This document shows, piece by piece, positions 58,136 to 64,000 of a stretch of 64,000 nt of DNA (its first letter is position 1; each line of letters opens with the position of its first letter). Position numbers and translations under genes: made by a program. Below the pieces are notes generated by a model. The model was not told the DNA's origin, did no database searches, and saw only the letters and a program-made list of their open reading frames with translations. The DNA is from Gemmatimonadaceae bacterium (GTDB lineage: Bacteria; Gemmatimonadota; Gemmatimonadetes; Gemmatimonadales; Gemmatimonadaceae): contig JAUQWM010000035.1 of the NCBI GenBank assembly GCA_030835125.1, positions 1-64,000 of the forward strand, written 5' to 3'.

Positions 58136-58228
58136 GTCGGGAATCGGGAATGGGGAATCGGGAATGGGGGAACCGGTGGCGGAATCGACGAGCGATTCCC
58201 GCGTCCCGATTCCCGAATCCCGCTACCC
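58136..58228. repeat. paired inverted heptamer arrays between nuoE and nuoF
   Basis: Array one (58136-58170): GTCGGGA, ATCGGGA, ATGGGGA, ATCGGGA, ATGGGGG. After a 23-bp spacer, array two (58194-58228): GATTCCC, GCGTCCC, GATTCCC, GAATCCC, GCTACCC. The two are the same GGGAATC family in opposite directions, so the RNA can form a long hairpin. The nuoE stop codon lies inside array two. Confidence 0.88.
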
Positions 58229-58771
58229 GTATCTCTTGAGTACGTCCGGAACCTTCTCGGGCGTGACCGACTCGATGAAATCGGAGTTGACCATGACCGG
58301 TGTCGCAAACCCGCAGGCGCCGAGGCATTCCACCTCGATCACCGTGTACTTGCCGTCGGCCGACGTCACGCCCAGCTCACCGCAGCCGGTGTGCTGCAGG
58401 AACGCCTTGACCACGTCCTCCGCGCCGCACACGTGGCACGGCGTGGTCGTGCAGACCTGGATGAAGTGCGTTCCCACCGGGTGCTGGTGGTACATGGTAT
58501 AGAACGTCACCACGCCCTTCACATATGCCGCCGTGAGCCCCAGCAGGCCGGCCACTTCGGCCATCGCCTCCGGGCTCACCCAGCCGCGCGCCTCCTGGAC
58601 CATCCAGAGCGCCGGCAGGAGCGTCGCCATCCTGGTCGGGTAGCGCTCCATGAGCGCGTCGAGCCTGGCCTTCGTCTCACCGGTGAAGACCGGGACGTAG
58701 GGCTCGCTCTGATGACCGTGCGGCGTGGTGGAGATGGCCGCCCCGCCAGCCGCGGATGGACCATGACTCAT
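58223..58771 (-). CDS. nuoE: NADH-quinone oxidoreductase subunit E
   Basis: NuoE holds the 2Fe-2S cluster N1a. The 182-residue thioredoxin-like protein has the four cysteine ligands in CTTTPCHVCG (first pair) and CLGACG. ATG 58771 is chosen; a TTG at 58822 would translate through the heptamer array 58784-58811. The stop lies in the next array. Confidence 0.95.
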   Translation of the reverse strand: MSHGPSAAGGAAISTTPHGHQSEPYVPVFTGETKARLDALMERYPTRMATLLPALWMVQEARGWVSPEAMAEVAGLLGLTAAYVKGVVTFYTMYHQHPVGTHFIQVCTTTPCHVCGAEDVVKAFLQHTGCGELGVTSADGKYTVIEVECLGACGFATPVMVNSDFIESVTPEKVPDVLKRYG

Positions 58772-58783
58772 GATGCACGCCCC

Positions 58784-58811
58784 TTTGCGCCTTGCGCGTT
58801 GCGCGTTGTGC
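58784..58811. repeat. heptamer array between nuoD and nuoE (TTGCGC type, 4 units)
   Basis: TTTGCGC, CTTGCGC, GTTGCGC, GTTGTGC. It occupies most of the 40-nt gap. Its reverse complement GCGCAAN is the same family as the array at 61921-61948. Confidence 0.85.
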
Positions 58812-60128
58812 TCATCGGTCAATCTCGCCCATCACGATGTCGATGCTGGCGTTGATCGCGATGACGTCGGACAGCAGGTGACCCTCGACCATCTGCGGGA
58901 TGGCCGAGAGGTTGACGTAGGACGGCGGGCGGATGCGCCACCGCACCGGCTTCGCGGTGCCGTCGGAGACGAAGTAATAGCCCTTCTCCCCCTTCGGGCT
59001 CTCGACGGCGACGTACGTCTCGCCAACCGGCGGGCGCGGCCCTTCCATCACCTGCTTGAAGTGATGGATCATCGACTCCATCTCGCTCGTCGCCTTGCTC
59101 TTGGGCGGCAGGATCAGGCGCGCGTCGTCCACGTTGACGGGTCCGTCGGGCAGTCGGGCGGCGGCCTGCTCGAGGATGCGCACCGATTGCCGCAATTCCT
59201 CCATGCGGACCAGGAACCGGTCGTAGACGTCGCCGGTCGTGCCGACCGGGACCTCGAAGTCGTACGTCTCGTAATCGAGGTACGGGAAGTCCTTCCGGAC
59301 GTCGTAGTCGACACCGGACGCGCGCAGCAGCGGACCCGAGAGGCCGGCGTTGATGGCATCGTCGGCGCTCATCGCACCGATGCCGATCGTGCGGCCCACC
59401 CAGATCCCGTTGCGCGTCACCATGCGGTCGACTTCGGCGATCGTCTTGGGGAAGGTGCGGATGAAGTCGCGCAGGCCGTCCATCCAGCCCTCGGGAATGT
59501 CGGCACCCATGCCGCCCACCCGGGTCAGCGTCGTCGTCAGGCGCGCCCCGATCCACTGCTCGATGAGGGTGTAGATCCGCTCGCGCTCCTGGAATGACCA
59601 CAGGAACGGCGTGAACGCGCCGATGTCGATGCAGGTCGTGCCAAGCCAGACCAGGTGCGACATGATCCGCGACAGTTCCATCGCGATCACGCGCAGGACG
59701 GTGCACCGAGGCGTGATCTCGACGCCGAAGAGGCGCTCCGCGCCGAGCGCGAAGGCGACGTTGTTGCCCGGCGAGTTGAGGTAGTCCTCGCGGTCCGTCC
59801 ACGGGATGATCTGGTTGTACTGCCGGTACTCCCCGATCTTCTCGAACCCGCAGTGGAGGTAGCCGACGTGCGGGATGCAGCGCACGACCGTCTCGCCATC
59901 CAGCTCGAGCACGAGGCGGAGCACCCCGTGCGTGGCAGGGTGCTGCGGCCCGATGTTGATGAGCATGTGCTCGCCCTCGAGCTCCGGCTCCATCGTGAGC
60001 GGCGGCTCGAGGGTGGTGACGCGGCCCCCGTCATCGACGACGAGCGGGGTGCGCTGGGGCCGGCCTGCGGCGTCCAGGCCCGAGGTGGAGAGCGAGACTT
60101 CGACGGTGCGCTTGTCGGCCACGGTCAC
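58812..60128 (-). CDS. nuoD: NADH-quinone oxidoreductase subunit D
   Basis: NuoD is the 49-kDa quinone-site subunit. The 438-residue protein has [25 protein letters not shown] and the closing VMGEIDR, with a 55-residue variable front. GTG 60128 overlaps the nuoC stop (GTGA); GTG 60122 is possible too. NuoC and NuoD are separate genes here, unlike the fused form in Escherichia coli. Confidence 0.95.
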   Translation of the reverse strand: MTVADKRTVEVSLSTSGLDAAGRPQRTPLVVDDGGRVTTLEPPLTMEPELEGEHMLINIGPQHPATHGVLRLVLELDGETVVRCIPHVGYLHCGFEKIGEYRQYNQIIPWTDREDYLNSPGNNVAFALGAERLFGVEITPRCTVLRVIAMELSRIMSHLVWLGTTCIDIGAFTPFLWSFQERERIYTLIEQWIGARLTTTLTRVGGMGADIPEGWMDGLRDFIRTFPKTIAEVDRMVTRNGIWVGRTIGIGAMSADDAINAGLSGPLLRASGVDYDVRKDFPYLDYETYDFEVPVGTTGDVYDRFLVRMEELRQSVRILEQAAARLPDGPVNVDDARLILPPKSKATSEMESMIHHFKQVMEGPRPPVGETYVAVESPKGEKGYYFVSDGTAKPVRWRIRPPSYVNLSAIPQMVEGHLLSDVIAINASIDIVMGEIDR

Positions 60129-60820
60129 TCTCCCGTCTTCTCGCCGCCGGCCAGGCGCTGCCGCATGTCGAGCGGCAGGTCCTCGAAGGCGTCGGCGATC
60201 GTGAGTTCCGTCATGGAGTACCGGCTCTCGGGCTGCGCGGCCAGCGCCTGGCGGAGCTGTTCCGAGCGCGAGAAGCGGCCGCGCAGGGGGAAGTCCTTTC
60301 GCAGCGGGAATCCCTCCTGGTACTGCTCCCACATCAGGATTCGACGCAGGTCCGGATGGCCGATGAACCGGATGCCGAACATGTCGAAGCACTCCCGCTC
60401 CAGCCAGTCCGCGCCCTTGTACACCGGGTAGACGCTGGGCACCTGCATCGGCGCCCCCTTCGGCAGTTCCGCCTTCAACCGGAGGAACCGGCGAAACGGA
60501 ATCGACCGCAGGTGCCACACGACCTGCATCGGCAGCTCGAGGTCGCGGTACTCGACCGCGGTCACGTCCGAGAGGTAGTCGTACCGTTCCGCGGCGTCGT
60601 CGTGCAGGTAGCGCACGATGTCGAGGACGGTCTCCGGTCGCACGTACACCGTGGTCTCGCCCCAGACGACCTCGGCGCGGACGAACGCGGCCGCGAACTT
60701 CGCGCGGATCCGTTCGGCGGACGGGTTCATCGCCCCGCCGCGGTGGGGCACGTTGTGCGGCGTCGCGGGGACCGTCGAGGGGTCCGCGCTCCCGGCCACG
60801 ACCTGCGCCGCGCCGCTCAC
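60125..60820 (-). CDS. nuoC: NADH-quinone oxidoreductase subunit C
   Basis: NuoC is the 30-kDa peripheral-arm subunit. The 231-residue protein has [31 protein letters not shown] and [25 protein letters not shown], which are family signatures. GTG 60820 overlaps the nuoB stop; ATG 60730 would be the start without a 30-residue unconserved front. Confidence 0.94.
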   Translation of the reverse strand: MSGAAQVVAGSADPSTVPATPHNVPHRGGAMNPSAERIRAKFAAAFVRAEVVWGETTVYVRPETVLDIVRYLHDDAAERYDYLSDVTAVEYRDLELPMQVVWHLRSIPFRRFLRLKAELPKGAPMQVPSVYPVYKGADWLERECFDMFGIRFIGHPDLRRILMWEQYQEGFPLRKDFPLRGRFSRSEQLRQALAAQPESRYSMTELTIADAFEDLPLDMRQRLAGGEKTGE

Positions 60821-61443
60821 AGTCCCGAACGCGTCTGGTGGACCGAGTTGCCGAACGGCTCGGACAGCTCGTCGATCGTCGACGGCGGGATGTACAGCTT
60901 GCTCGTCGGGTCGGGTTCCATCTCGTCGCGCAGGCGCTCATCGGACATGCGTTCCCGCTTGACCTTCTCCTGCAGCATCATGATCCCGTAGATCAGGCCC
61001 TCAGGGCGCGGCGGGCACCCCGGGACATACACGTCCACCGGGATGATCGTGTCGATGCCCTGCACCACGGCGTAGTTGTCGAACATGCCGCCTGACGAGG
61101 CGCAGGCTCCCATGGAGATGCACCACTTGGGCTGCAGCATCTGCTGCCAGATGCGGCGGAGCACCGGCGCCAGCTTGAAGGGCACCCGCCCGGCGCAGAT
61201 GAGGACATCCGCCTGCCGGGGCGAGAAGGACATCCGTTCCATGCCGAACCGCGCCAGGTCGTACTTGCTCGCGGCCGACGCCATGAACTCGATGGCACAG
61301 CAGGCGGTGCCGAACGGCATCGGCCAGAGCGAGTTGGCGCGGCCCCAGTTGACCAGGAAGTCGAGGCGAGTCGCCACCCAGCCTTCCTGCGCGGCCGGGG
61401 AAATGGTCACCTGCTGCCGGTCCGGGTTCACGGTCAATCCCAC
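60817..61443 (-). CDS. nuoB: NADH-quinone oxidoreductase subunit B
   Basis: NuoB holds cluster N2. The 208-residue protein has the cluster cysteines in [29 protein letters not shown] and [10 protein letters not shown]. Its tail of about 35 residues is longer than usual. Overlaps nuoA and nuoC. Confidence 0.97.
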   Translation of the reverse strand: MGLTVNPDRQQVTISPAAQEGWVATRLDFLVNWGRANSLWPMPFGTACCAIEFMASAASKYDLARFGMERMSFSPRQADVLICAGRVPFKLAPVLRRIWQQMLQPKWCISMGACASSGGMFDNYAVVQGIDTIIPVDVYVPGCPPRPEGLIYGIMMLQEKVKRERMSDERLRDEMEPDPTSKLYIPPSTIDELSEPFGNSVHQTRSGL

Positions 61444-61838
61444 TGAAGCGCCCCCTTCTTCCAGACATAGAGGAAGCCGACCAGGAGGATGATCATGAAC
61501 ACCATCATCTCACCCAGCCCGAAGAACGAAATGGCGCCGGCCGGGCAGGACCCGCCGACGAGCGCCGTCGTGCAGGACAGTTCCCGATAATACGCGCCCC
61601 AGGGAATCATGAAGACGGTCTCGATGTCGAAGATGATGAAAAGCATCGCGACCATGTAGAACTTGACGGAAAAACGCTCCCGCGCGTCGCCAAGCGGCGG
61701 GATACCGGACTCATACGGAGTGTCCTTTACCGGGGTCGGCCGGAGGCGCATGGTCAGGTGAGAGAGCGCGATCATCCCGATCGCGTTCACCAGGACAAAC
61801 CCCAGCAGGAGCAGTATCGGCAGGTACGTGCGATCCAT
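61434..61838 (-). CDS. nuoA: NADH-quinone oxidoreductase subunit A
   Basis: The first gene of the nuo operon encodes a 134-residue three-helix subunit. It has [21 protein letters not shown] and the [15 protein letters not shown] helix with conserved acidic residues. Upstream lie a promoter and a palindromic leader. Confidence 0.96.
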   Translation of the reverse strand: MDRTYLPILLLLGFVLVNAIGMIALSHLTMRLRPTPVKDTPYESGIPPLGDARERFSVKFYMVAMLFIIFDIETVFMIPWGAYYRELSCTTALVGGSCPAGAISFFGLGEMMVFMIILLVGFLYVWKKGALQWD

Positions 61839-61841
61839 CGG

Positions 61842-61881
61842 GTTCCGACTTCGTGAAAAAATTCACTTGCTCGGTCGGAAC
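61842..61881 (-). promoter_or_regulatory. palindromic leader of the nuo operon
   Basis: GTTCCGAC (61842-61849) and GTCGGAAC (61874-61881) are perfect inverted repeats around an inner GTGAA/TTCAC pair (61853-61866). The palindrome lies between the -10 element and the nuoA ATG, so it is either an RNA hairpin in the leader or an operator. Confidence 0.65.
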
Positions 61882-61882
61882 G

Positions 61883-61911
61883 AAATTATCCTGCGTTCGG
61901 GAAGGGTGCAA
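61883..61911 (-). promoter_or_regulatory. sigma-70-type promoter of the nuo operon
   Basis: TTGCAC (complement of 61906-61911) and TAATTT (complement of 61883-61888) are 17 nt apart. An overlapping GATAAT (complement of 61885-61890) gives 15-nt spacing. Start would be near 61876, about 40 nt before nuoA. Confidence 0.6.
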
Positions 61912-61920
61912 CGAGGGAAC

Positions 61921-61948
61921 GCGCAAAGCGCAAACCGCAACGCGCCGC
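61921..61948. repeat. heptamer array upstream of the nuo promoter (GCGCAAA, 4 units)
   Basis: GCGCAAA, GCGCAAA, CCGCAAC, GCGCCGC. It starts ten nucleotides upstream of the -35 element of the nuo promoter. From here to about 62290 I see only GC-rich sequence without a convincing gene; several short open frames there are weak. Confidence 0.75.
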
Positions 61949-62379
61949 GTGGGTTGTGGGCGATCTCGCGCCCGCGTCACTCGTACCGGGCGGCTTTGGG
62001 TTTGCTCGAGTCGACGTCCTCACCCGATGCCGAGGATCCAGGCCCTTCGAGGTGCTCAAGTCCGAGTTCCTGACAGGAGGTCACGCCGCGCCTCCAGCCG
62101 GTTTGCCCGCCCCGCCCGACGCGTCAGCCTGGATTCCCCGGCGTATGGAGGCACGCGGCGTCATTCCGGGGCACGGACGCCCGGCGCCGGCAGCCAGCAG
62201 GCGTTGGGCTCCGGGGGTCTGACCCCTTACCGGGTGGAATCGTGCTCCCGGGGAATGGGGTGACCCGCGGCGGGAGGGCCACTGCTGACTTCCCTGTTGC
62301 GCAGCGCGTGGTGGCCACACACTTTATGGCGCGTGTCCGGGGTGCCCGGCACCGATCCTGTTTCGGAGTCGAACGACGT

Positions 62380-62407
62380 CGAGGCCCGCGACGGGGCCTC
62401 GGGTTTT
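62380..62407 (+). terminator. terminator-like hairpin in the leader of the outer-membrane gene
   Basis: CGAGGCCC (62380-62387) pairs with GGGCCTCG (62394-62401), followed by GG and TTTT (62404-62407). It lies 65 nt before the ATG of the + strand gene with no other + gene upstream. It could be an attenuator or the end of a small RNA. A second hairpin (62417-62440) follows. Confidence 0.6.
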
Positions 62408-62471
62408 CCAAACATCGCTGGACGGGCCGGTCCGCCCAGCGAATGACGACAGACCCTTCTTGGAGGTGCAC

Positions 62472-63050
62472 ATGAAGCGTGTTCTTGCGTGCAGTGCGGT
62501 GGCCCTTCTGTTCCTCGTTCCGGGTGTGGAAGCCGGTGCTCAGGGCAAGCTCTCCGGGTTCCTGGCCGTCGGCCCGACCACCACGACCGGTGACCTGAAG
62601 GATGCCGACAGCACCAAGTCCGGCTTTGCGGTCCAGGGTGGGTTCGAGTACAAGCTGACCGCTCCCCTCTGGCTGCGTATCGATGCCTCCATGGGCTGGA
62701 ACGACCGCCTGACGAACTACGCCGAGGACGCCTACATCTGGACGTTCGCCGGCCGTCTCGAGTACTGGCTGCCCATGGGCAGCGACAAGATCCGCCCCTA
62801 CGTGGTGGGTGGCGCCGGCTTCATGCTCTACAAGCGCAACCCGGGTGAGACGGGCCTCGAGGACACCGAGGAGTACATGACGAAGAACCGCATGATGGTG
62901 AGCGGTGGCGCGGGTCTCGACTGGCAGATCGGCGGGACCAGCATCTTCGTCGAAGGCCGCTACGACATGGCCATGAAGAAGAGCGACGAAACGGGCTCCG
63001 CCCGTTCGATGATCCCGATCATGGTCGGTGCCCGCTGGGGCGCCCGGTAG
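62472..63050 (+). CDS. outer membrane beta-barrel protein
   Basis: The 192-residue protein has a Sec signal (basic MKRVLA, then a hydrophobic core, cleavage near VEAGAQG). Alternating-hydrophobicity strands follow, such as GGFEYKLTAPLWLRIDASMGW, YVVGGAGFMLY and IFVEGRYDM, closing with an aromatic/Gly-rich last strand. This is an eight-strand OmpA/OmpW-like barrel pattern. Substrate unknown. ATG 62472 has an excellent GGAGG site. It stands alone on + between nuo and sdh and ends with a strong terminator. Confidence 0.82.
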   Translation: MKRVLACSAVALLFLVPGVEAGAQGKLSGFLAVGPTTTTGDLKDADSTKSGFAVQGGFEYKLTAPLWLRIDASMGWNDRLTNYAEDAYIWTFAGRLEYWLPMGSDKIRPYVVGGAGFMLYKRNPGETGLEDTEEYMTKNRMMVSGGAGLDWQIGGTSIFVEGRYDMAMKKSDETGSARSMIPIMVGARWGAR

Positions 63051-63071
63051 TCCACGATCGACGTCAAATGA

Positions 63072-63106
63072 GAAGGCCCCGCCATCCGGCGGGGCCTTCG
63101 CTTTTT
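63072..63106 (+). terminator. intrinsic terminator of the outer-membrane gene
   Basis: A perfect 12-bp stem, GAAGGCCCCGCC (63072-63083) with GGCGGGGCCTTC (63088-63099), has an ATCC loop and is followed by GCTTTTT. Confidence 0.92.
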
Positions 63107-63126
63107 CGTCCCCTGCCCCGGCAGCC

Positions 63127-63915
63127 CTAAGCGTCGCCGCCGGTCGCGACGCCCTCGCGCTCGAACAGCGTCGCCATCCAGTAGTCGCGGTTCATGCGCG
63201 CGATCACGTCGATCGAAATCGCCTTCGGGCACGCCACCTGGCACTCCCCGAAGAGCGTGCAGCCGCCGAAGTGCTCCAGGTCCATCTGGGTAACCATGGA
63301 GAGCGCCCGGCGGCCGCGCTCCGGTTGGCCCTGCGGCAGTTCCCCGAGGTGCGCGATCTTCGCGCCCGTGAACAGGGACGCCGACCCGTTCGGGCAGGCC
63401 GCCACGCACGCACCACACCCGATACACGCGGCAGCGTCCATTGCTGCGTCGGCGGCGGTCTTCGCGATCGGGATCGCGTTGCCGTCGCGCGCACTCCCGG
63501 TATTGACCGACACGAAGCCGCCCGCCTGCACGATGCGATCGAGCGCGCCGCGATCCACGCACAGGTCGCGAATCACGGGAAAGGCCTGGGCCCGCCAGGG
63601 CTCGAGCGTGATGGTGTCGCCGTCCCGGAAGCTGCGCATGTGCAGCTGGCACGTGGTCGTCGCCTGCATCGGTCCGTGTGCCACGCCGTTGATCATCATC
63701 CCGCAGGCGCCACAGATCCCCTCGCGACAATCATGATCGAACGCGATCGGGGACTCGCCGCGCTCGGTGAGTCCCTCGTTCACCACGTCGAGCATCTCGA
63801 GGAACGACATGTCGGGGCTGACGTCGCTGGCCGTGTAGGTCGCGAATCGCCCGGCCTGGCCCGGTCCCGCTTGCCGCCAGACCTTCAGCGTGACCCGCAT
63901 CGTCGACTCGCTCAC
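63127..63915 (-). CDS. sdhB: succinate dehydrogenase/fumarate reductase iron-sulfur subunit
   Basis: The 262-residue protein has a 2Fe-2S ferredoxin region with [12 protein letters not shown] and a later Cys in ATTTC, a 4Fe-4S motif [12 protein letters not shown] and a 3Fe-4S motif [12 protein letters not shown]. It passes electrons from the flavoprotein to menaquinone. GTG 63915 overlaps the sdhA stop (GTGA); ATG 63900 is an alternative. The FAD of the partner lies just upstream. Confidence 0.95.
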   Translation of the reverse strand: MSESTMRVTLKVWRQAGPGQAGRFATYTASDVSPDMSFLEMLDVVNEGLTERGESPIAFDHDCREGICGACGMMINGVAHGPMQATTTCQLHMRSFRDGDTITLEPWRAQAFPVIRDLCVDRGALDRIVQAGGFVSVNTGSARDGNAIPIAKTAADAAMDAAACIGCGACVAACPNGSASLFTGAKIAHLGELPQGQPERGRRALSMVTQMDLEHFGGCTLFGECQVACPKAISIDVIARMNRDYWMATLFEREGVATGGDA

Positions 63916-64000
63916 TTGTAGCTCCTGGTGGCGAGTTGCACAGTCTCGAACACCAGTGGCTCGCGATGCAGCACCGGCGGGGTGTTGCTGCCGGTGTGCT
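63912..64000 (-). CDS. sdhA: succinate dehydrogenase flavoprotein subunit, 3' end only
   Basis: The window ends inside this gene. The last 28 residues read ...[17 protein letters not shown], matching the conserved LA-RSYK end of SdhA. The stop overlaps the sdhB start. The FAD-binding and catalytic parts lie outside. Confidence 0.85.
   Translation of the reverse strand, partial: HTGSNTPPVLHREPLVFETVQLATRSYK

Noticed and set aside
58136-58228. Possible CRISPR array in nuoE-nuoF
   Set aside because: Units are only 7 bp and contiguous without unique spacers, and no cas gene is present.
62127-62226. Possible hairpins and REP-like palindromes (for example GGGGTCTGACCCC) in the non-coding stretch
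   Set aside because: Arms are short and GC-rich; such pairings are expected by chance at this base composition.

Overview
The window is GC-rich bacterial chromosome, almost fully coding, with translationally coupled operons (many ATGA, GTGA and TGATG stop/start overlaps). The gene content points to a diderm with lipopolysaccharide (complete Kdo branch plus Lpt export genes) that respires with futalosine-pathway menaquinone, a 14-subunit NADH dehydrogenase (Nuo) and a succinate dehydrogenase. Gene order and protein flavour (DUF512 protein next to Der, PlsY, GpsA, a MerR regulator, SurE and Pcm; kds/lpt/rpoN/pyrG cluster; mqn genes) fit Gemmatimonadota. That assignment is inference; no rRNA is present.

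Layout. 1-8559, all + strand: DUF512 radical-SAM-like protein, der, plsY, gpsA, merR-type gene, surE, pcm, a hypothetical, acyP, apt, tRNA-Arg(CCT) and a YfgM-like TPR protein, closed by an intrinsic terminator. 8560-8897 is the convergent gap where gene orientation flips. It holds an AT-rich 28-bp sequence that matches a XerCD dif site, so this is probably the replication terminus. From 8898 to the end nearly every gene is on the - strand. 8898-15161: dapF and glycosyltransferase/YfhO membrane genes. 15158-24892: rpoN, lptB (with an unusual N-terminal extension), lptA-like, lptC, kdsD, kdsC, kdsA, pyrG, kdsB. 24928-28003: MFS transporter, trpG/pabA and a Xer recombinase. 27951-34678: dedA, ispF, mqnC, then two + strand lipoprotein genes splitting the menaquinone locus, then mqnA and mqnE. 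34681-40633: fatty-acid/phospholipid cluster fabF-acpP-fabG-fabD-fabH-plsX-rpmF-yceD behind one good promoter. 40743-47235: ndk, sucD, sucC, a UPF0182 membrane protein and a phosphohexomutase. 47317-61838: nuoN to nuoA, complete. 61839-62471: the largest non-coding stretch. 62472-63050: + strand outer-membrane barrel gene. 63127-64000: sdhB and the 3' end of sdhA.

The most distinctive signal besides dif is a dispersed family of period-7 tandem repeats, roughly G(G/T/C)G(A/C)NNN. They are often arranged as two inverted arrays around a short spacer. They sit at gene junctions and also inside coding sequence: within kdsA and mqnA, and at the ends of ispF, mqnE and a glycosyltransferase. In the nuo operon the only two gene gaps larger than 3 nt are filled by these arrays. 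Other points of note are a near-leaderless promoter for the yceD-fab cluster, a palindromic nuo leader, a CX5CX2C cluster motif in MqnE, and a 132-bp element with terminal inverted repeats.
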